A DNA stretch of 64,000 nucleotides from Triops longicaudatus (taxonomy: Eukaryota; Arthropoda; Branchiopoda; Notostraca; Triopsidae): the NCBI GenBank assembly GCA_022885665.1, contig JAGQDJ010000112.1:65001-129000 (forward strand). The letters run 5' to 3'. Below the pieces are notes generated by a model, which saw only the letters and a list, made by a program, of their open reading frames with translations, made no database searches and was not told the DNA's origin. The translations under genes and the position numbers were made by a program. Shown here in pieces: positions 47,846-61,084 of the stretch (positions are counted from its first letter, which is position 1; every line of letters begins with the position of its first letter).

Positions 47846-50036
47846 ATGGTCATGGAAACAAACTGCTCTTCTCCCTTTGAAAACGTGTTGTGGTCTGACT
47901 GGACTATTGCGGCCTCTCTGATAGTGCTGGGCTTCATTAATATCGTTGTGTTAGTGGGCAACTGTCTGGTGGTGATGGCTGTGTTCCTCAGCGCCAAGCT
48001 TCGTACGGCGACCAACTTGTTTATCGTCAGCTTAGCAATAGCGGATTTGTTAGTCGGGGTGGCTGTGTTGCCTTTCAGTGCCACGTTGGAAGTGTTTGAC
48101 GTTTGGATTTTTGGTGAGCTGTGGTGCTCCGTCTGGTTAGCTGTCGACGTTTGGATGTGCACCGCCTCCATCCTCAATTTATGCGCCATTAGCTTGGACA
48201 GATACTTGGCCGTCACCCGGCCCGTCCTCTACCCAAGCCTGATGACTTCGCAGCGTGCCAAAGGACTTATTGCAGCAGTGTGGATTCTCAGTTTCGTCAT
48301 TTGCTTCCCGCCTCTCGTCGGTTGGAACGACCGGCACTCCTCGGCCTGGTGGGAAAGGAAGGCTGAAACGAACGCAACTGTCGAGTGCACTCACACATGT
48401 GAACTCACCAATGACCCCGGGTATGTGCTCTACTCCGCCCTCGGCTCTTTCTACATTCCCATGCTCGTTATGCTCTTCTTCTACTGGAGGATCTATCGGG
48501 CGGCTGTCCGGACCAGCAAAGCCATTAACCAAGGATTCCGGACAACCAAAGTTAGAAATGTTTCATTAATTTTTTGACACCTTAACCCGTTCCTATACTA
48601 CCTATTGTCCATCTCCGACACCTTTGAACAAAGGCGCCGCGTGGGTTACGCAGAAAGTGTCATACACATTGCATCACCTGCAGGAAGAGCGATTGGTGAA
48701 TTCATCCATATAAATACCTTAGGTTCAGTAAATAAGAAGAAGACTTGGAAAAGAAAATAAGAGAAGTATAAGAAGAACATTAGAAAGCAATTTCAGTCAC
48801 AAAACGCTGGACAAACTTACGTCCTAGTATTAAATGTTAGGTCATGCGCGACACTGGGGCGGAGCTCACGAAGCACCATTATTTGGAGGTGCCAAAAATT
48901 GAGAGTAGGCAGTTTCACTGGTATTTCTTTCTAATATTCTTTCTTATTTTATCAAGGAGGGTAACGCCAAGGGGCGCGAGAAGAAAGGCGATGGAAAAGC
49001 TGAAAAAGAGCGCTTGACACTTCGTATTCATCGAGGGAAACCTAAAGGCTTAGCGCCGTTAACAGGGGCTTTATTGGCCGCTCATGGACCGCCGGGGTTA
49101 GGAGCAGCTTTGGCTGGTTTGGGTGGTCAACAATCAGCCGAAGCGTTGGCTCAGGCACGTGAAAATTTACGGAACTCTTGGAGTGTAGACACCACGGAAC
49201 CTTCGCTTGAAAACGGCCACGTGGGCTCGGAAACGAACCGAGAAGGGCAAACTAGTCCCTGGCACCCTGGACCGCGTTCCACGTACTGCGAAGCCTGTGG
49301 CAACCCCTCAAACCATCCTGTCAATACCGGTGGTACTTGCCACCACGTGAAGGTATCTACTATGAGCCAAAACAATGGTGTGGTGGATACGGTCAAGAGT
49401 ATCGGCAACGGAAACCGGAACCATCGACCAGAGTCAACCGGGTATTCTGTACTGTATACACGTGTACCGCCTACGGGCAGCAACGGCTCCAGTCAAATGT
49501 TGGAACGCTCGCAGTGCTACGTGTCGTTGCCGCCCGGTACGCGAAACAAGCGTGCGGCCGAGAATTGGCTCAATTTGTGCAAAAAGTCTCTGGCAGAGCA
49601 TAAACAATCTTCTGTGCACGCTCCAGAGACACGGAGTGCCGTAGGCACCCCTGCCAATCCCGTCGCTGTACCCAAATTATCCAAGCGCAATATCAAAGCT
49701 CAAGTGAAACGCTTTCGAACGGAAGCGAAAGCCGCCAAGACCTTGGGAGTGATTGTCGGCGGCTTTATCTTTTGTTGGCTACCCTTTTTTACCATGTATG
49801 TCATCCGAGGCTTTTGCCCCACCTGCATTCCGCCCTTGTTATTCTCTGTACTCTTCTGGTTGGGCTATTGCAATTCTGCAATTAATCCGTTCCTCTACGC
49901 CAGGTTTAGTCGAGATTTTAGATCTGCCTTCCAAAAGATACTCTGCCGCTGCGTGTGCACGCGGGAAGCACACCCCAATACTGCCCCTACTGCTGGTATC
50001 ACCTCCATCCCCGAAGACTCGGAAAATGATCAATAA
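47846..50036 (+). CDS. Oamb: Alpha-1-like octopamine receptor (OAMB type)
   Basis: Two exons (47846-48550 and 48960-50036) give 593 codons of a class A GPCR. Amine-receptor features are clear: NxxV in helix 1, Asp101 for the amine in LAVDVWMC, DRYLAV at 118-123, FYIPM with serines in helix 5, FIFCWLPFFTMYV in helix 6 and NSAINPFLY in helix 7. Resemblance to Drosophila OAMB is strong: WIFGELWCSVWLAVDVWMC, CELTNDPGYVLYSALGSFYI, YRAAVRTSKAINQGFRTTK, then LTLRIHRG and NIKAQVKRFRTEAKAAKTL either side of a long low-complexity third loop. OAMB couples octopamine to calcium release and neuronal modulation; that function is inferred. The single intron (409 bases) follows FRTTK at the start of loop 3. 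Its donor GTTAGA is weak, and the acceptor is tandem (AAG/GAG), so one glutamate may be optional. The next ATG, two codons on, is equally plausible as start. Confidence 0.95.
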
Positions 50037-50037
50037 A
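50032..50037 (+). promoter_or_regulatory. AATAAA overlapping the octopamine receptor stop codon
   Basis: The stop codon TAA (50034-50036) lies inside an AATAAA hexamer, with more AATAAA-like hexamers just after and another near 50219. If the first were used the 3' UTR would be only some 15-30 bases long. Confidence 0.4.
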
Positions 50038-53000
50038 GAAAATAAAAAATAAGGAAAAAAAAAAACAGTGCGGTTCTATTATAAGAAAAATCCACTCTGA
50101 AGGAAAAGAAAGTCAAAAAGATACTGTGATTATGCAAACGCATTCCGTGGGAAATAGTCTCTCCAGTTGGTCTCCCTAGATTTTGTTGTTGTTGTCATGT
50201 CAACATAGGTAGCATTGAATAAATTCTGTGGGAAATGTCTCCTTGTGGATGTAAGGCGTCATTTTCCACTGAAAAAGAGCAGAAAAGTATCCGGACCCGG
50301 CAAGTACTTACTATGGTACGTCAGCACTTGAGCGGATTGCAGTAGAGTAAACTGTTGTAATGTTAACATAGTTATATCCGTTCTCAGTGACCTTTTCCGT
50401 TCGGTGAAGGAAGCGGAGCGGGGATCGCTAAATATACAGTACAGTTAGTTATTTAACAGAACCACACACGTATGCGCCGCATGTGACGTCAAGCAGCACC
50501 TAAGGTCAGACGAGCAAAAAATTGAAATTAATGTACGACTTTCATGCAAGTCGAGAGAAGTGTTTCAAGGAACCTTCTCTTTTATCTACCCGTGATTGAC
50601 TTACGATACAACAAAGTATGTGGTAGACTGCTCGAATTTCACTTGAGGCATTGTGTGTGGGAGAAAAATACTATTAGTTAACTTCCAGAAGAAACACCCT
50701 AGGACAGGCTCCTTTAATTAATTAAGAAACATAGCGTTTTGCCCTTCACACTAGTCCCTACTTTTTTCCTTTTACCCCTTAAAAAGAGCCATGTAGGCTA
50801 GACGTTATCGTAACCGTTTTGTAATAAATAGGGATAAAGGCAAGAAAAACTTTCTGAACGGATGGGAAAATTTTCTAGTCATATTTATGTACTGTATTAA
50901 CCTTCTACCCTGTTTTTTTTTCTCATTATTATTTATATGTTTTATTTAAGCCATAGCCGATCTCTCCAACTGTTTTCTTTAAGGGAGATAAAAGATAGCA
51001 GATGAGTTCTATGTTGTGAAAATCTCTATTTCTGCTATGTTTTTTCCGGAAGTAACAAAAGTTTCCCGTGTATTTCTTTTTTACTGGTGTTTTGCCCCGT
51101 GTACAGTAGTGTAATCTAAAATCGAGTAGATTTTACACCCGATGGATGAAATTGCTAATTAGCCAAGACACTTGGGGGAATTTGCTATTTGCTGTCACAG
51201 GGTAAACGATGTATATGGGCTGTTACTTACGTGCAGTACTTTTACTTGTATCAAGTGGAATTGTGTCCCCCCACCTGCAAGCAAAGTACTCCCTGTATCC
51301 CCTACTCTCTCGGCTCCTGTTAAAGCCGAAAAACGTTGAGTTTTATAAACACTTTAAAGGAACGTTCCACAACTAGGTTATGTAAATGGATAAAAGCGAT
51401 CTAATAAAAATCAATTTTTATTTATTATTATTATTTTTTATTTATTTTATTATTTTTTTTTTTTGCAAAAGCTTGTCTTGCTGTGCTTTTCAGCTCAACA
51501 TAAGCGCCGTGTTTGCATTTACATCGATGTTTAGGAACAGTTTATAGTATAGCAATAGAAATCGCATGCTTAACTGAGAAGAATTTTTTTCTTTGAAGAG
51601 AACAGAAGCTGTATCGAGTGAAAGATCAAAATCCCTTGTCAGTAATAGTAGTATGCAATCAAAGTTGTAAAGAGCTTTTCTCCATTTGGGTGGCCATTCA
51701 TTTCTTTTCTTGCCGATAATTCCAGATGGAGTGATTACGGATTCTCTACGGGCGTATCACTACCCAAAAAGCAATACAATTCTTATTTACTTTTTTCTCC
51801 CCTTCCCGAATGCAGAGAATGTAGCTACTGTATATCGAAGATGAAGATGCTTTTTTTTACCTTTTAGCTTTTTTCGGGTTTGGGGGTTTCACGAATATAA
51901 TTGTATGGCTGGACAAGTCCATGCATAATTCAGAGGGGAAAGAGTTCAGGCACCAATCTGCCTTTTCCGTGGCTTTAACCTAAATTGTCTTTCCTGACTG
52001 CCCATCTAATCCTTAAAAGACCGAGTCATTAAGTCTTGCTGTCTATCGAGTATTCTGGATAGATCGCGTCGTCTTGGCGTGCTACACCAATCAGTTTCTT
52101 CTTTCGGCCCCTAAAACCCTGCTATTCTTCTCGGTGGCTGCAAAAGAAGAGCAACTTTTCATCTCGTTCCAAAAATGCCCGATCTGTTTGCTTTTTTCCA
52201 TCTTGTCACTCTTGCACTCTTCCTGTCAACTTAATCCTTGGGATTCCCAAGACCTTTCTATGTAAGCTCTAACAGAAGCTACCAAATGTCACTAACTCAG
52301 CTAAAAGAAATTTGGACACGATGATGAAGAAAGATGCACTACAAAGAGGAAGAGGAACTTTGTAAACGTGGGAAACATGCTGCGTCTTAAGAATTAATAC
52401 TCATACTCCGAAGGAAAAATCTCTGAAATCAATTTTTTCGCATTGTATTCTCATTTTTTAAAGTCTTCATGAGATGTTTGAGTTGAAAATAAGGGAAAAC
52501 TTGATTAAATCAAGTCGAAGGAGTACTCAAATCACTTTAAGGAAGGAATACTAGAGGAAGTTAAGTTGTTGTCCCACTTTCCCGACAGTTTTAGTTTTTT
52601 TGTTTTTGTTTTTCTATAGAGCTTTCGGAAGATTAGATTTCTCCTGTCACCTACGCACTGTCAATGCTTTCTTTTATATTTTTTTTTCTCTAGAATTTAG
52701 ATCCTAGAGTCTTTAGGGGAGTAAACAAATTCACCCTGGGACCTGGGGTAGATTGTCCGTATCGCTGGTAGAGTCATTCATAAAAAAAGCTGTGAGAAAG
52801 AAAAGGAAGGAAGTTGAAAAACTGTTTTTGTGTCGTAAATTAAAAGTAGATATTAAATATTACTCAGAGTCAATGAATTTTTCCTAAAAAAAGGGTCCCA
52901 ATTTAATGTATGTAGACATATTTCAAGTGCAGTAAAAATGCAAAAATATGCCGAACGGTTTTAGAAGAGACCAGGGACAATCTGGACCATAGTAGTTGGT

Positions 53001-53437
53001 ATAAAAAATTAAAATTTAATATATTGCAACAAACCATCGATGATAAAGATCAGATTCTGAAAATATATGAGAAAACACTTAAGAGAAAATGTCGTTGGAA
53101 AAGGAAAAATGTTAAGTAAGAAATTAAAGCAAAAAAAAATATTTCCCGGAAAAAAAGCGATTTCTTGTTCTCAATGCTATATTATCAGACACATACGTAA
53201 GTTTTGTAAAATATCTTAAACTATAGCCACTAAAACTGTATAAATTTTGTAAAATGTACAGTATTTAAAAATTTCACTTACAAGTAGCATACTCTAAAGA
53301 ATTTTGTTTCAGAAATAAAAATTAAAAAATTATCTGTAATAACAAGAGATTACTGCGCCGTCTTAAACTCTTGTTACACCGCGCGTGTGTTTAGAAAAAG
53401 ATAGAAACTAGTGTCGCACTTCATAGCGTTGTCTTTC
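50038..53437. other. gene-free spacer
   Basis: No coding exon recognised. A T/A-only stretch at about 51413-51464 is built of TTTATT-like repeats. Many A and T runs are present. Confidence 0.4.
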
Positions 53438-53453
53438 GGGGGGGGGGGGGGNG
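53438..53453. other. poly-G run with an ambiguous base
   Basis: Fourteen G in a row are followed by N (53452) and G. This is a sequencing or assembly uncertainty, so the true run length is unknown. Confidence 0.9.
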
Positions 53454-53792
53454 ACAGAAATAGCTGCTTTTAAATAGAAATGATACTGGAACGCTTTAAA
53501 ATGAATCGGGCATATCCCTGCACAGTTTTTTTGAAAATATTAAGACTAGTTTTCGTACAAATTGAAGAGTCAATTCGCTAGTGTTCTTAAGGTAAAGCAT
53601 AGTACGACCTCAGTGTACGACGTTAGAATATATCTGACTGAGAACAAATAATTCTACGCACCGAATTCTATTGGTTTATTGTTATAATATTTTTTGTTTA
53701 TCACTTGTAAGCTTTAAATAAATACGAAGACATTCCATCTAGTGACTACCATAACAATTTATTTTCCCATTTGTGCAGAAAGAACGGGTGCA

Positions 53793-54707
53793 GGAAGGAA
53801 CGACCCTCTGTCGTAACGACCTCTATCAGGACGACCCCACTTTTTTGGTACCAAAACGACCCTGTACCATTACATCCTTCCGTTGAGAACAAAACGACCC
53901 TAACATGATATCGAACAAAAACGACGATCAAATAATTAAAATGTTGCATAATATTATTAAAATTAAATCTCGTCACATTCCATTTTTGACACGAATTGAA
54001 ATATAAGCACAAAACTCTCAGCACAGTCGACATATAAATATTAAAAATTGTTTCAAAAACTAAATGAAATTTGATTATTACTTGAATATGGATATTAAGA
54101 AATGAATGAATTACAGCTTATGTTCGTCAGCTTCGCCCCAAAATAAAATATGTAAACTGCTTAAAAGCATTTCTAAGATAACGCTGGGGTATTCCTCATG
54201 AAGTATTCCATAATCCTCAGTTTTTTCATACAGGCGTTGCGTCAATGACGCCGTTTGCATAATCGAGAAATAGACTTCGCTATTTTTTCTTTTCGGTTTG
54301 TTCTCGTCATTGAATTCGGTCTAATCTATGTGAAGTTTAATCTAATTAAATTTAATCTAGTCTATTTTAACCTAATCACAGCCAATCAAACGTATTCAAT
54401 CTTTCAAATTTTACAAGAAGATTTTTTTATCACAAACGTTGTAAGAGGAACTGAGAGAAGAGGAAGACTGAAGTGAAAAATGACGTGAAGAAAGACAACG
54501 AATCACGTTAGAAAGTAAACCCCGTACGTCAGGCACCACACACACTAGAGTATTTTTTTAGGTCAATACGTTAGGATCGAGCAAAATCTTCCGTTTTGAA
54601 TGGTTGTTTTGTGCTCAACGGAGGGACGTTTCGGTATAGGGTCGTTTGGTACCAAAAAAGTTGGGTCGTTCTGGTAGAGGTCGTTGTGAGAGTGGGTCGT
54701 TCCTTCC
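53793..54707. mobile_element. non-autonomous fold-back (inverted-repeat) element
   Basis: Two arms of about 107 bases, at 53793-53900 and 54602-54707, are inverted copies of each other at roughly 80% identity by eye. The left arm starts GGAAGGAACGACC and the right arm ends GGTCGTTCCTTCC. Both include CTTTTTTGGTACCAAA and the GTTGAG(A/C)ACAAAAC motif. Each arm contains several irregularly spaced ACGACC motifs. The 700-base middle is AT-rich and codes for nothing recognisable. No target duplication is obvious. This fits a fold-back or long-TIR MITE; the superfamily is unknown. Confidence 0.7.
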
Positions 54708-57700
54708 TATACTGCCCTAAATATTGCCCTTTAAGGTTCAATTGCATTTTACTGATTTCTTTTTCTTTCGAAATGCAAAAGGACTTATTTTTTTCTATGG
54801 TCAACTGCTTTTAAATTTGCTTGTAGCCATATCCTGTAAGCTGTTAGATGTTTTCTCACGAAAAATTTTGAATTTAGATGCTTTTATGGAGACCTCAAAA
54901 ACTCCACTTTTAAAATTACTTTGAGTAAAGCCTACACCGGAAATAATGGGAAATAGGTCTGAAAGCATTTTGAATGGTTCTTTTAAATTCAGGTTTACTC
55001 CCCCAAACAGTGAGGACTTCAAAATTTACTTACAGCGAAAAGTAGGCCCATTTTTTCTATTTTTCTGGTATCCGAAACATAATGAATTTCTTTTTTCACA
55101 AAATACGACCGCTTTTCTGAGGAATAGGCTAAATTAGGCTGCTATCTAAAGTTTGGACTCATACTGTATAGTTTAGCACATAAAGTGAAACGTATAAAAG
55201 TTTACTTGACCAAAATAGTTCACAATTTCTCTTCTGAAAGAATAGCGCGGGGAAATATGCCACAATCCATAAAAATGCGGGAGAGCTTAGAGCAATAGCC
55301 TAATCTTAGTTTAGACGACGCTAAAATCGTGTTAACTGATTTTGTTTAAGTTTTGAAAGTGAATTACACAGCACCAATGACGTAAACGGACATGTTGTTT
55401 TCACTCACTTTCGATATTTAGAGGAGCTCTATGTTATCCACGCATGCAGATCCATAATTACCGCACTATAACCATGCACTAATTTGCGTAATCAGAGCCA
55501 TCAGAAAATTAACTACTTTACCTCACCCTTTCCAAAGAGTGGCTTGCATACAACATGACGTGCGTGTTAAATTGGAACGGATGCTTAGAGCTAAGGAATG
55601 CAGTGGTTAAAATAATCTAGTAATCTCAGTTCAAAGTCTAATTTTTTGTTTTGACTGCATTTTTAAGTATGCGCTCATTAATTGATTCATTGAATATTTC
55701 TTAATTTAAATCTTACAGACAAGATTAACGTGTTTTAAATTAATTAACAGTATCGGTTGTAATTGCAAGTTTCCGGTCGTAAAGAGAAGGAAGAATGATC
55801 TACCCGAAGCTTAGTTGGAGCATTACTCCACATCGTTCGCGGTTTATGCCCTAAATGTCCCATGTAGATGTAGGCTACCTATCATAATGCGATACATTAG
55901 TGACGCTCACTTGTCAATGGCACGTGGGCGTCCTGTGATACTAGTGACTTCTCCTCGGGAGAAAGTTTCTCACGATAATAATTTTAAGTCTTGTCAGTGT
56001 AGTTGTCAAGATTTTTACGTACTATAAGAACGAAATCACGCGTCTTTGTTTTTAAAAGATAAAATACACTTGCTCCATTTTCTAGGATTTTGGAAAGCTG
56101 ATCGATTTTCACCTCGTCATTGGTTGGTTTTAATCGATAATTTTCTTTTGTACGGAAGTGGTCCTTATGTAACATGCTCGTTAGAGTAACATGTGTCACG
56201 AATTTTACACGAAGTCTACCGTAAATTCATCAGTTTCACTAAGTTTACTGGTAATGACCGCTTTAGCACTCCATTAGCTTCCTTCTTTTAAGCTTTTTTC
56301 TTCTTATTTTTCAAATACCTTGACTTTCTTCAAATGGTCAGACCGTAAATCTGTTTGTATTTCACAAAAGGTTGGGCACAGCTTTCGCACGAAGACGGAA
56401 ATAAACGCTAGCAATTCGATGAAAATCTGCCAAGAGAAATGTTTCGTTGAATGCCAAGGATGCCTTTTCGTCTCACCCAAATAATAAACTGTCTTCAGTA
56501 GCAAGCGTAAAAGAATGTTCTCTAAGGGGAAAATACTTGCTAAATAAATCTCTGTCAGTTTGCCTCTCGAATTTCTGGTTTGCTTAAAACATAACAGCTA
56601 GCTCTCAAACGCTCTGCGAGCAAAGTAAATTAGATTGCGCCCACCACCCAAAAAATCTTTTACAATACAGTGTACTCATTATTGAGGACCAAGGCTCTAA
56701 ACTAATTGTTTGATAAGAATCACTAATAATTTATCCCAAGTGTATACTTCTGCGGTTAGACCAATTACAATAACGAGACTCGATCACTATTGCCTCCGGG
56801 GAAGAAAGAGAAAACCTCAGGGAACACCGAATAACAGCTAACCTTGCACAAAACTTCCCGGAAGGTAAAGAAAGAAGAAGAAAACGTCCAAGAAAAGCCT
56901 CATTAAGCGATCTCAAAGCTTAAGCACACGTGGCCCATTACGAATTGTCCCCGAGTTTCCAAGAATCGCCTAGCAACCTTCAAGGCGTATCTTCAAATAA
57001 GCTCGACTACCTAATATCTTGCAGAAGAAGCGAAGGAAAGGGCTACAAAAAGAAAGAGAGAAGATCGAAGGTAAAAAAATAATAATAGAAAAATAGTGGG
57101 AATGAGTACAGGTACTGTACGTGCTCTAATTCAAAACAAGAGATAGGCAATAGCGCTTCTCCGAATGAAATATCAACAAGAGCAAATAAAAAGTATGATT
57201 AGAATTCAATGCTTGAAACGTGTTTTTACACTTGTTTTTTTTTCTGGTCGCAAACGTGAAGTAGTATACGTGATGGATTCATTTCTGTGATTTCGGAGAA
57301 CGAAGAGACATAAAAGTGAAGAAATCATAAGCTAGGTCCTGAAAGCCTGCATCAATTAATAATAGACCCAGTCACAAATTTTCATCCACTTTGGTAAAGG
57401 ACGTCGTAATGGCATCCTTTGACGTCATAAATTATACAGCAGAGCAAGAAGTACAATAAATAACCCGCGAAAGGCCACTCATAAAATAGTCAATAAACTG
57501 CTCACCTTATCACGAGCGGTGCGACCCTAATGAACACCGAAAGTTCTCGGGAAATATAATAAACAAAGTAATTACGGATACCATTCTGCCAGTAAGTTCA
57601 TAAAAAAAGGTGAATTTTCCTCTCAAAGAAGAAATTTGGTCCGTTTCTTTGTTTTCGTTTTTTTCTAAAGACACAGTCGAGAAATACGCTATTTTACTTC

Positions 57701-60700
57701 AATATTTCCTGTACAAAATACGAAAAAGATTCTGCCTGAATTGCTTTACAATTGCTTTCTAGGTAATCAGCTTCACTAGATCAAACCAAATGTCTATATA
57801 AGCAAGATGCTCACGTTTTAAGACTGCTCATGGAGATAATATCCGAGAAAGAGAAAAAGACTGTAGGCCTTACGAATAAAAAAATCTCCGCCCAAACCTA
57901 GTACACGAGCTCCACAGATTCCTTAGTTTTTTTGTTTTTTTGTTTTTTTTTCGATTCCATATCAACCGTCAGCGAAAAAAAAATGGGTAAGGAGCCAAAA
58001 CTTGAACACCCGGCTTAATTCGGAGTAACTAACCGTATACTGTATCTAAGCTACGAGATTTTGTTAAAAACAGTTACAGAGCGATATGTGATGTTTTAAC
58101 ACGGTATAAATCGTCACCCACGAACGGCCGATTTTTTTCAAACTGGCAACTCACGAGGTTCCGTGAGGATGTCTTTTGACCTCCCACCACCTTTTGTCTG
58201 ACTTTGCACCTCCCTCAAGTTATCAAAGAAGGTGCACTGTCAGGGTTGTATCCCCAATCTCGCCTGAATCAGCTGAACGAAAAGAAGCTCACCGAATTAC
58301 GTGGAACTCTGCACTTGAAAAAGAATAAAACCGGAACCACTGCGACCTCCATTACTGAACACTGTATCACTTCCTAACAAAAACTGCGCCATTTTATAGT
58401 CTAACTTATATCTCACGATCACTTCTTTCGCAGATTGTTCTTCGTGATTTGTGATGTATTTCTTACTTGCTAGATTTCTATTTTCTAGACGAGTCCAAGG
58501 CGAGTTTTTTGTATAAAAATTTAAAACAAAAACAAAAAAATAATGGAAGAAATAAGTGAATGTGCACAATAGCGGTGTAGATTTCTGTACAAAAGTTTTC
58601 TTTTTGTGGCTACGTAATTTGAAATCATGTAACGAATAGTAGTTTCCAAAAATGAATAATTTGCTTATGAAAACCACTGCAAATAAAGTGGCTTCTTTGC
58701 CAGCTGAAAAAGAAATAGAAATGCTCCCCAGATCGCCACCATTCCACCCACCTTTCAGGGTATTTTTTCCAATACTTTTTTTTTCGATCAACGAAATTCA
58801 TGATAAACCAGACCCAAAGTCAGCCTGTCATGAAAAGGGCTTTTTGCCACTCAAAATGTCGCAAGTTTCCTACTGAAGACGACAGCGGAATTCAGAAAGA
58901 AATATAGACGAAAGTCTGACAACTAGATTTTGTACGAGAAGCGGGCTCACTGCCACATATTCCAATGACATGCGGAATCGTATTAGTCAAAAGCGCAGTC
59001 TTGAGAATACACTGAAAAGCGATTTTCAACAATGAGACTACTTTAGGCATGATACAATGCATTTTAAGCCCCACTCAAAACTAAATGTGCTCAGAAGAAA
59101 TAAGATAAAATATTATTACAAGAAATGACAGGCTACTCTAGTTGGAAGCAGTTAGCATAATATTGGAAATAGATAGGATCATTTTTTAAAAGCAAAATTA
59201 CCTAAAAGAAGTTGTCCACAACCTTGTCTGTACGACAGGTTCACCAGAAGAGATTTTCTTCCAGCGAACACGTCAAACAAAATATGGATTGCTATTTTCA
59301 ATACTAACCAATCCCAGCTTAAATCTGTTTCTAACATTAAAGACATGGAAGGAATTTGATACATGCAAAACAAATTCAATATTCAATGCTCGATGGATGT
59401 TAGAAAATACGACAAACTCTACTTACGCGTGTCTCAACCGGTATTTAAAATCGTGATTAACGTTCGAGCTCGATGGAAAGTCCTAGCAAAAGCTTGGAGA
59501 TCCAAGACCTGAGTCGAACAAATTTTCGAGACACGACTGAGACAGAAATTATTTGAGAGATAGTCCGATCCTGAGGCCACGGTCAGGTCTCGAGATCACA
59601 ACCCTGGTTCAAAGAGGACCTTGCAGAAATTTTATAGCTCTTAAAGGGAACGGCAAACATCTCTCAAGGAAAGCCACCTAGAAGAATAAGAAACTGTGCC
59701 AGAGCCCCAGATAAGTAGGAGTATGCGGTACTTGCGTTTAAGGTTCCAAAGCGAAATTAGCGTACAGTCCCCACGCGCACAACTACGATAGTTATCAAAA
59801 ATGAAACTGTACTTTGATGAAGATGTATCTTTTCTTGCAACAAAAGGACGCTTTCCTCTACTTCCCCACTTTTCTAAAAAGACGTCGATGATATTTCAAA
59901 TATAAGGACCATATTATACGGCATTATAATTGGTCCACGTGTGAAGTACCTTTGCTTTTTTTGAAAAAAGGAAAGAATGTTCCTTTTATAAGAAATGTTG
60001 GTACACGTGCCAGCAAGGAGCTAGTACATATTAGTTTAATGTGAAGAAAAAACACTCGAATGGAAAACGTTTAAATATTTATAGCAGAAAGGCAGACACG
60101 AAGGACTTCTCTCTGTATGTAAGCCACTTCCTATTTGGTTCTGAATTGACTGATAATATATGATCACGAATCTGCTTACCTCAACTCCCTCCTACGAACG
60201 AAAAAGAATATGCGACGTGTTACATCTCAGGCACTGTGGAATTCTAGTCATGTCACTTGACCCGTTCGAAGGGTTTTTTGATTCAATTAAGTGCCGGCTA
60301 AATGATTATCTTGTATAGTCTCTCCCATCTGAATATTAATAGACGTGTGTGTTACGCGAGTGAGACGTAATTTCGTGCTCTTACAAGTGATTTCCCACGC
60401 AAGAGGTCTCTTCACCACGTTCCTATCTTATTATGAATAATATCACGTTCTTATCTTCTTACGTTCAAGCGCAATGCTTCAGCGGAACTTCCTTACAAGT
60501 GGTCATTCCATGAAAGCGGATTACGACTACAGTGAAGTTTTTCTCTGACACATAAAAAAATAGTCGCTGCTCATCTTTAAAACAGTGGTACTTGACTGCC
60601 ATAGCCTACAGTGACGTTTTCGAGATTTTCTATATTTTTTTAATATACTCAAACAACGTTCCGTGACATTCTAAAGTACATGAAAACCTTATCGGCAGTA

Positions 60701-61084
60701 AAGTCTACAGTTTTTTTAATTATTTCTTTAAATAATGATTTCTGTGTTTATGTCTGTGTGTTCCACGTATTTGTGATCTTTTTTTGTTTTTATTTAATTT
60801 ATATTTGTTTTCTTCTTTGCTCATTTTCTCCTTAAGAGCACTTTGAGTTCCCTCGTGCAACAAGCTTCTAATGGTAGCTCAAGAGATTGTCATTTTAATT
60901 TCGAAAAAAAAAAATCCGTACATTACTATCTCCGTCATGGATTTAGGGAGAAATGAGTGAACACAACACCCAAGTAATACTGTGAACCGTGGTATGCGGT
61001 TACAGTAATGATGAGGGTTAAGGGCAGAACGGGACAGCGAGTACTAATGTGACACTGTATTAAATGCCCGAGACAATACACTGA
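54708..61084. other. gene-free spacer
   Basis: AT-rich, with no recognised exon. A 164-codon minus-strand frame (58297-58791) and other open frames lack family features. GA-rich and A-rich simple sequence is frequent. It may hold the 3' flank of the unidentified minus-strand gene at 61085. Confidence 0.35.

Noticed and set aside
54801..55022. minus-strand frame next to the fold-back element, possible transposase piece
   Set aside because: No catalytic motif or similarity to a known transposase. It also lies outside the inverted arms.
58297..58791. 164-codon minus-strand frame
   Set aside because: Low-complexity Phe/Lys-rich segments and no recognised motif. AT-rich DNA readily yields such frames.
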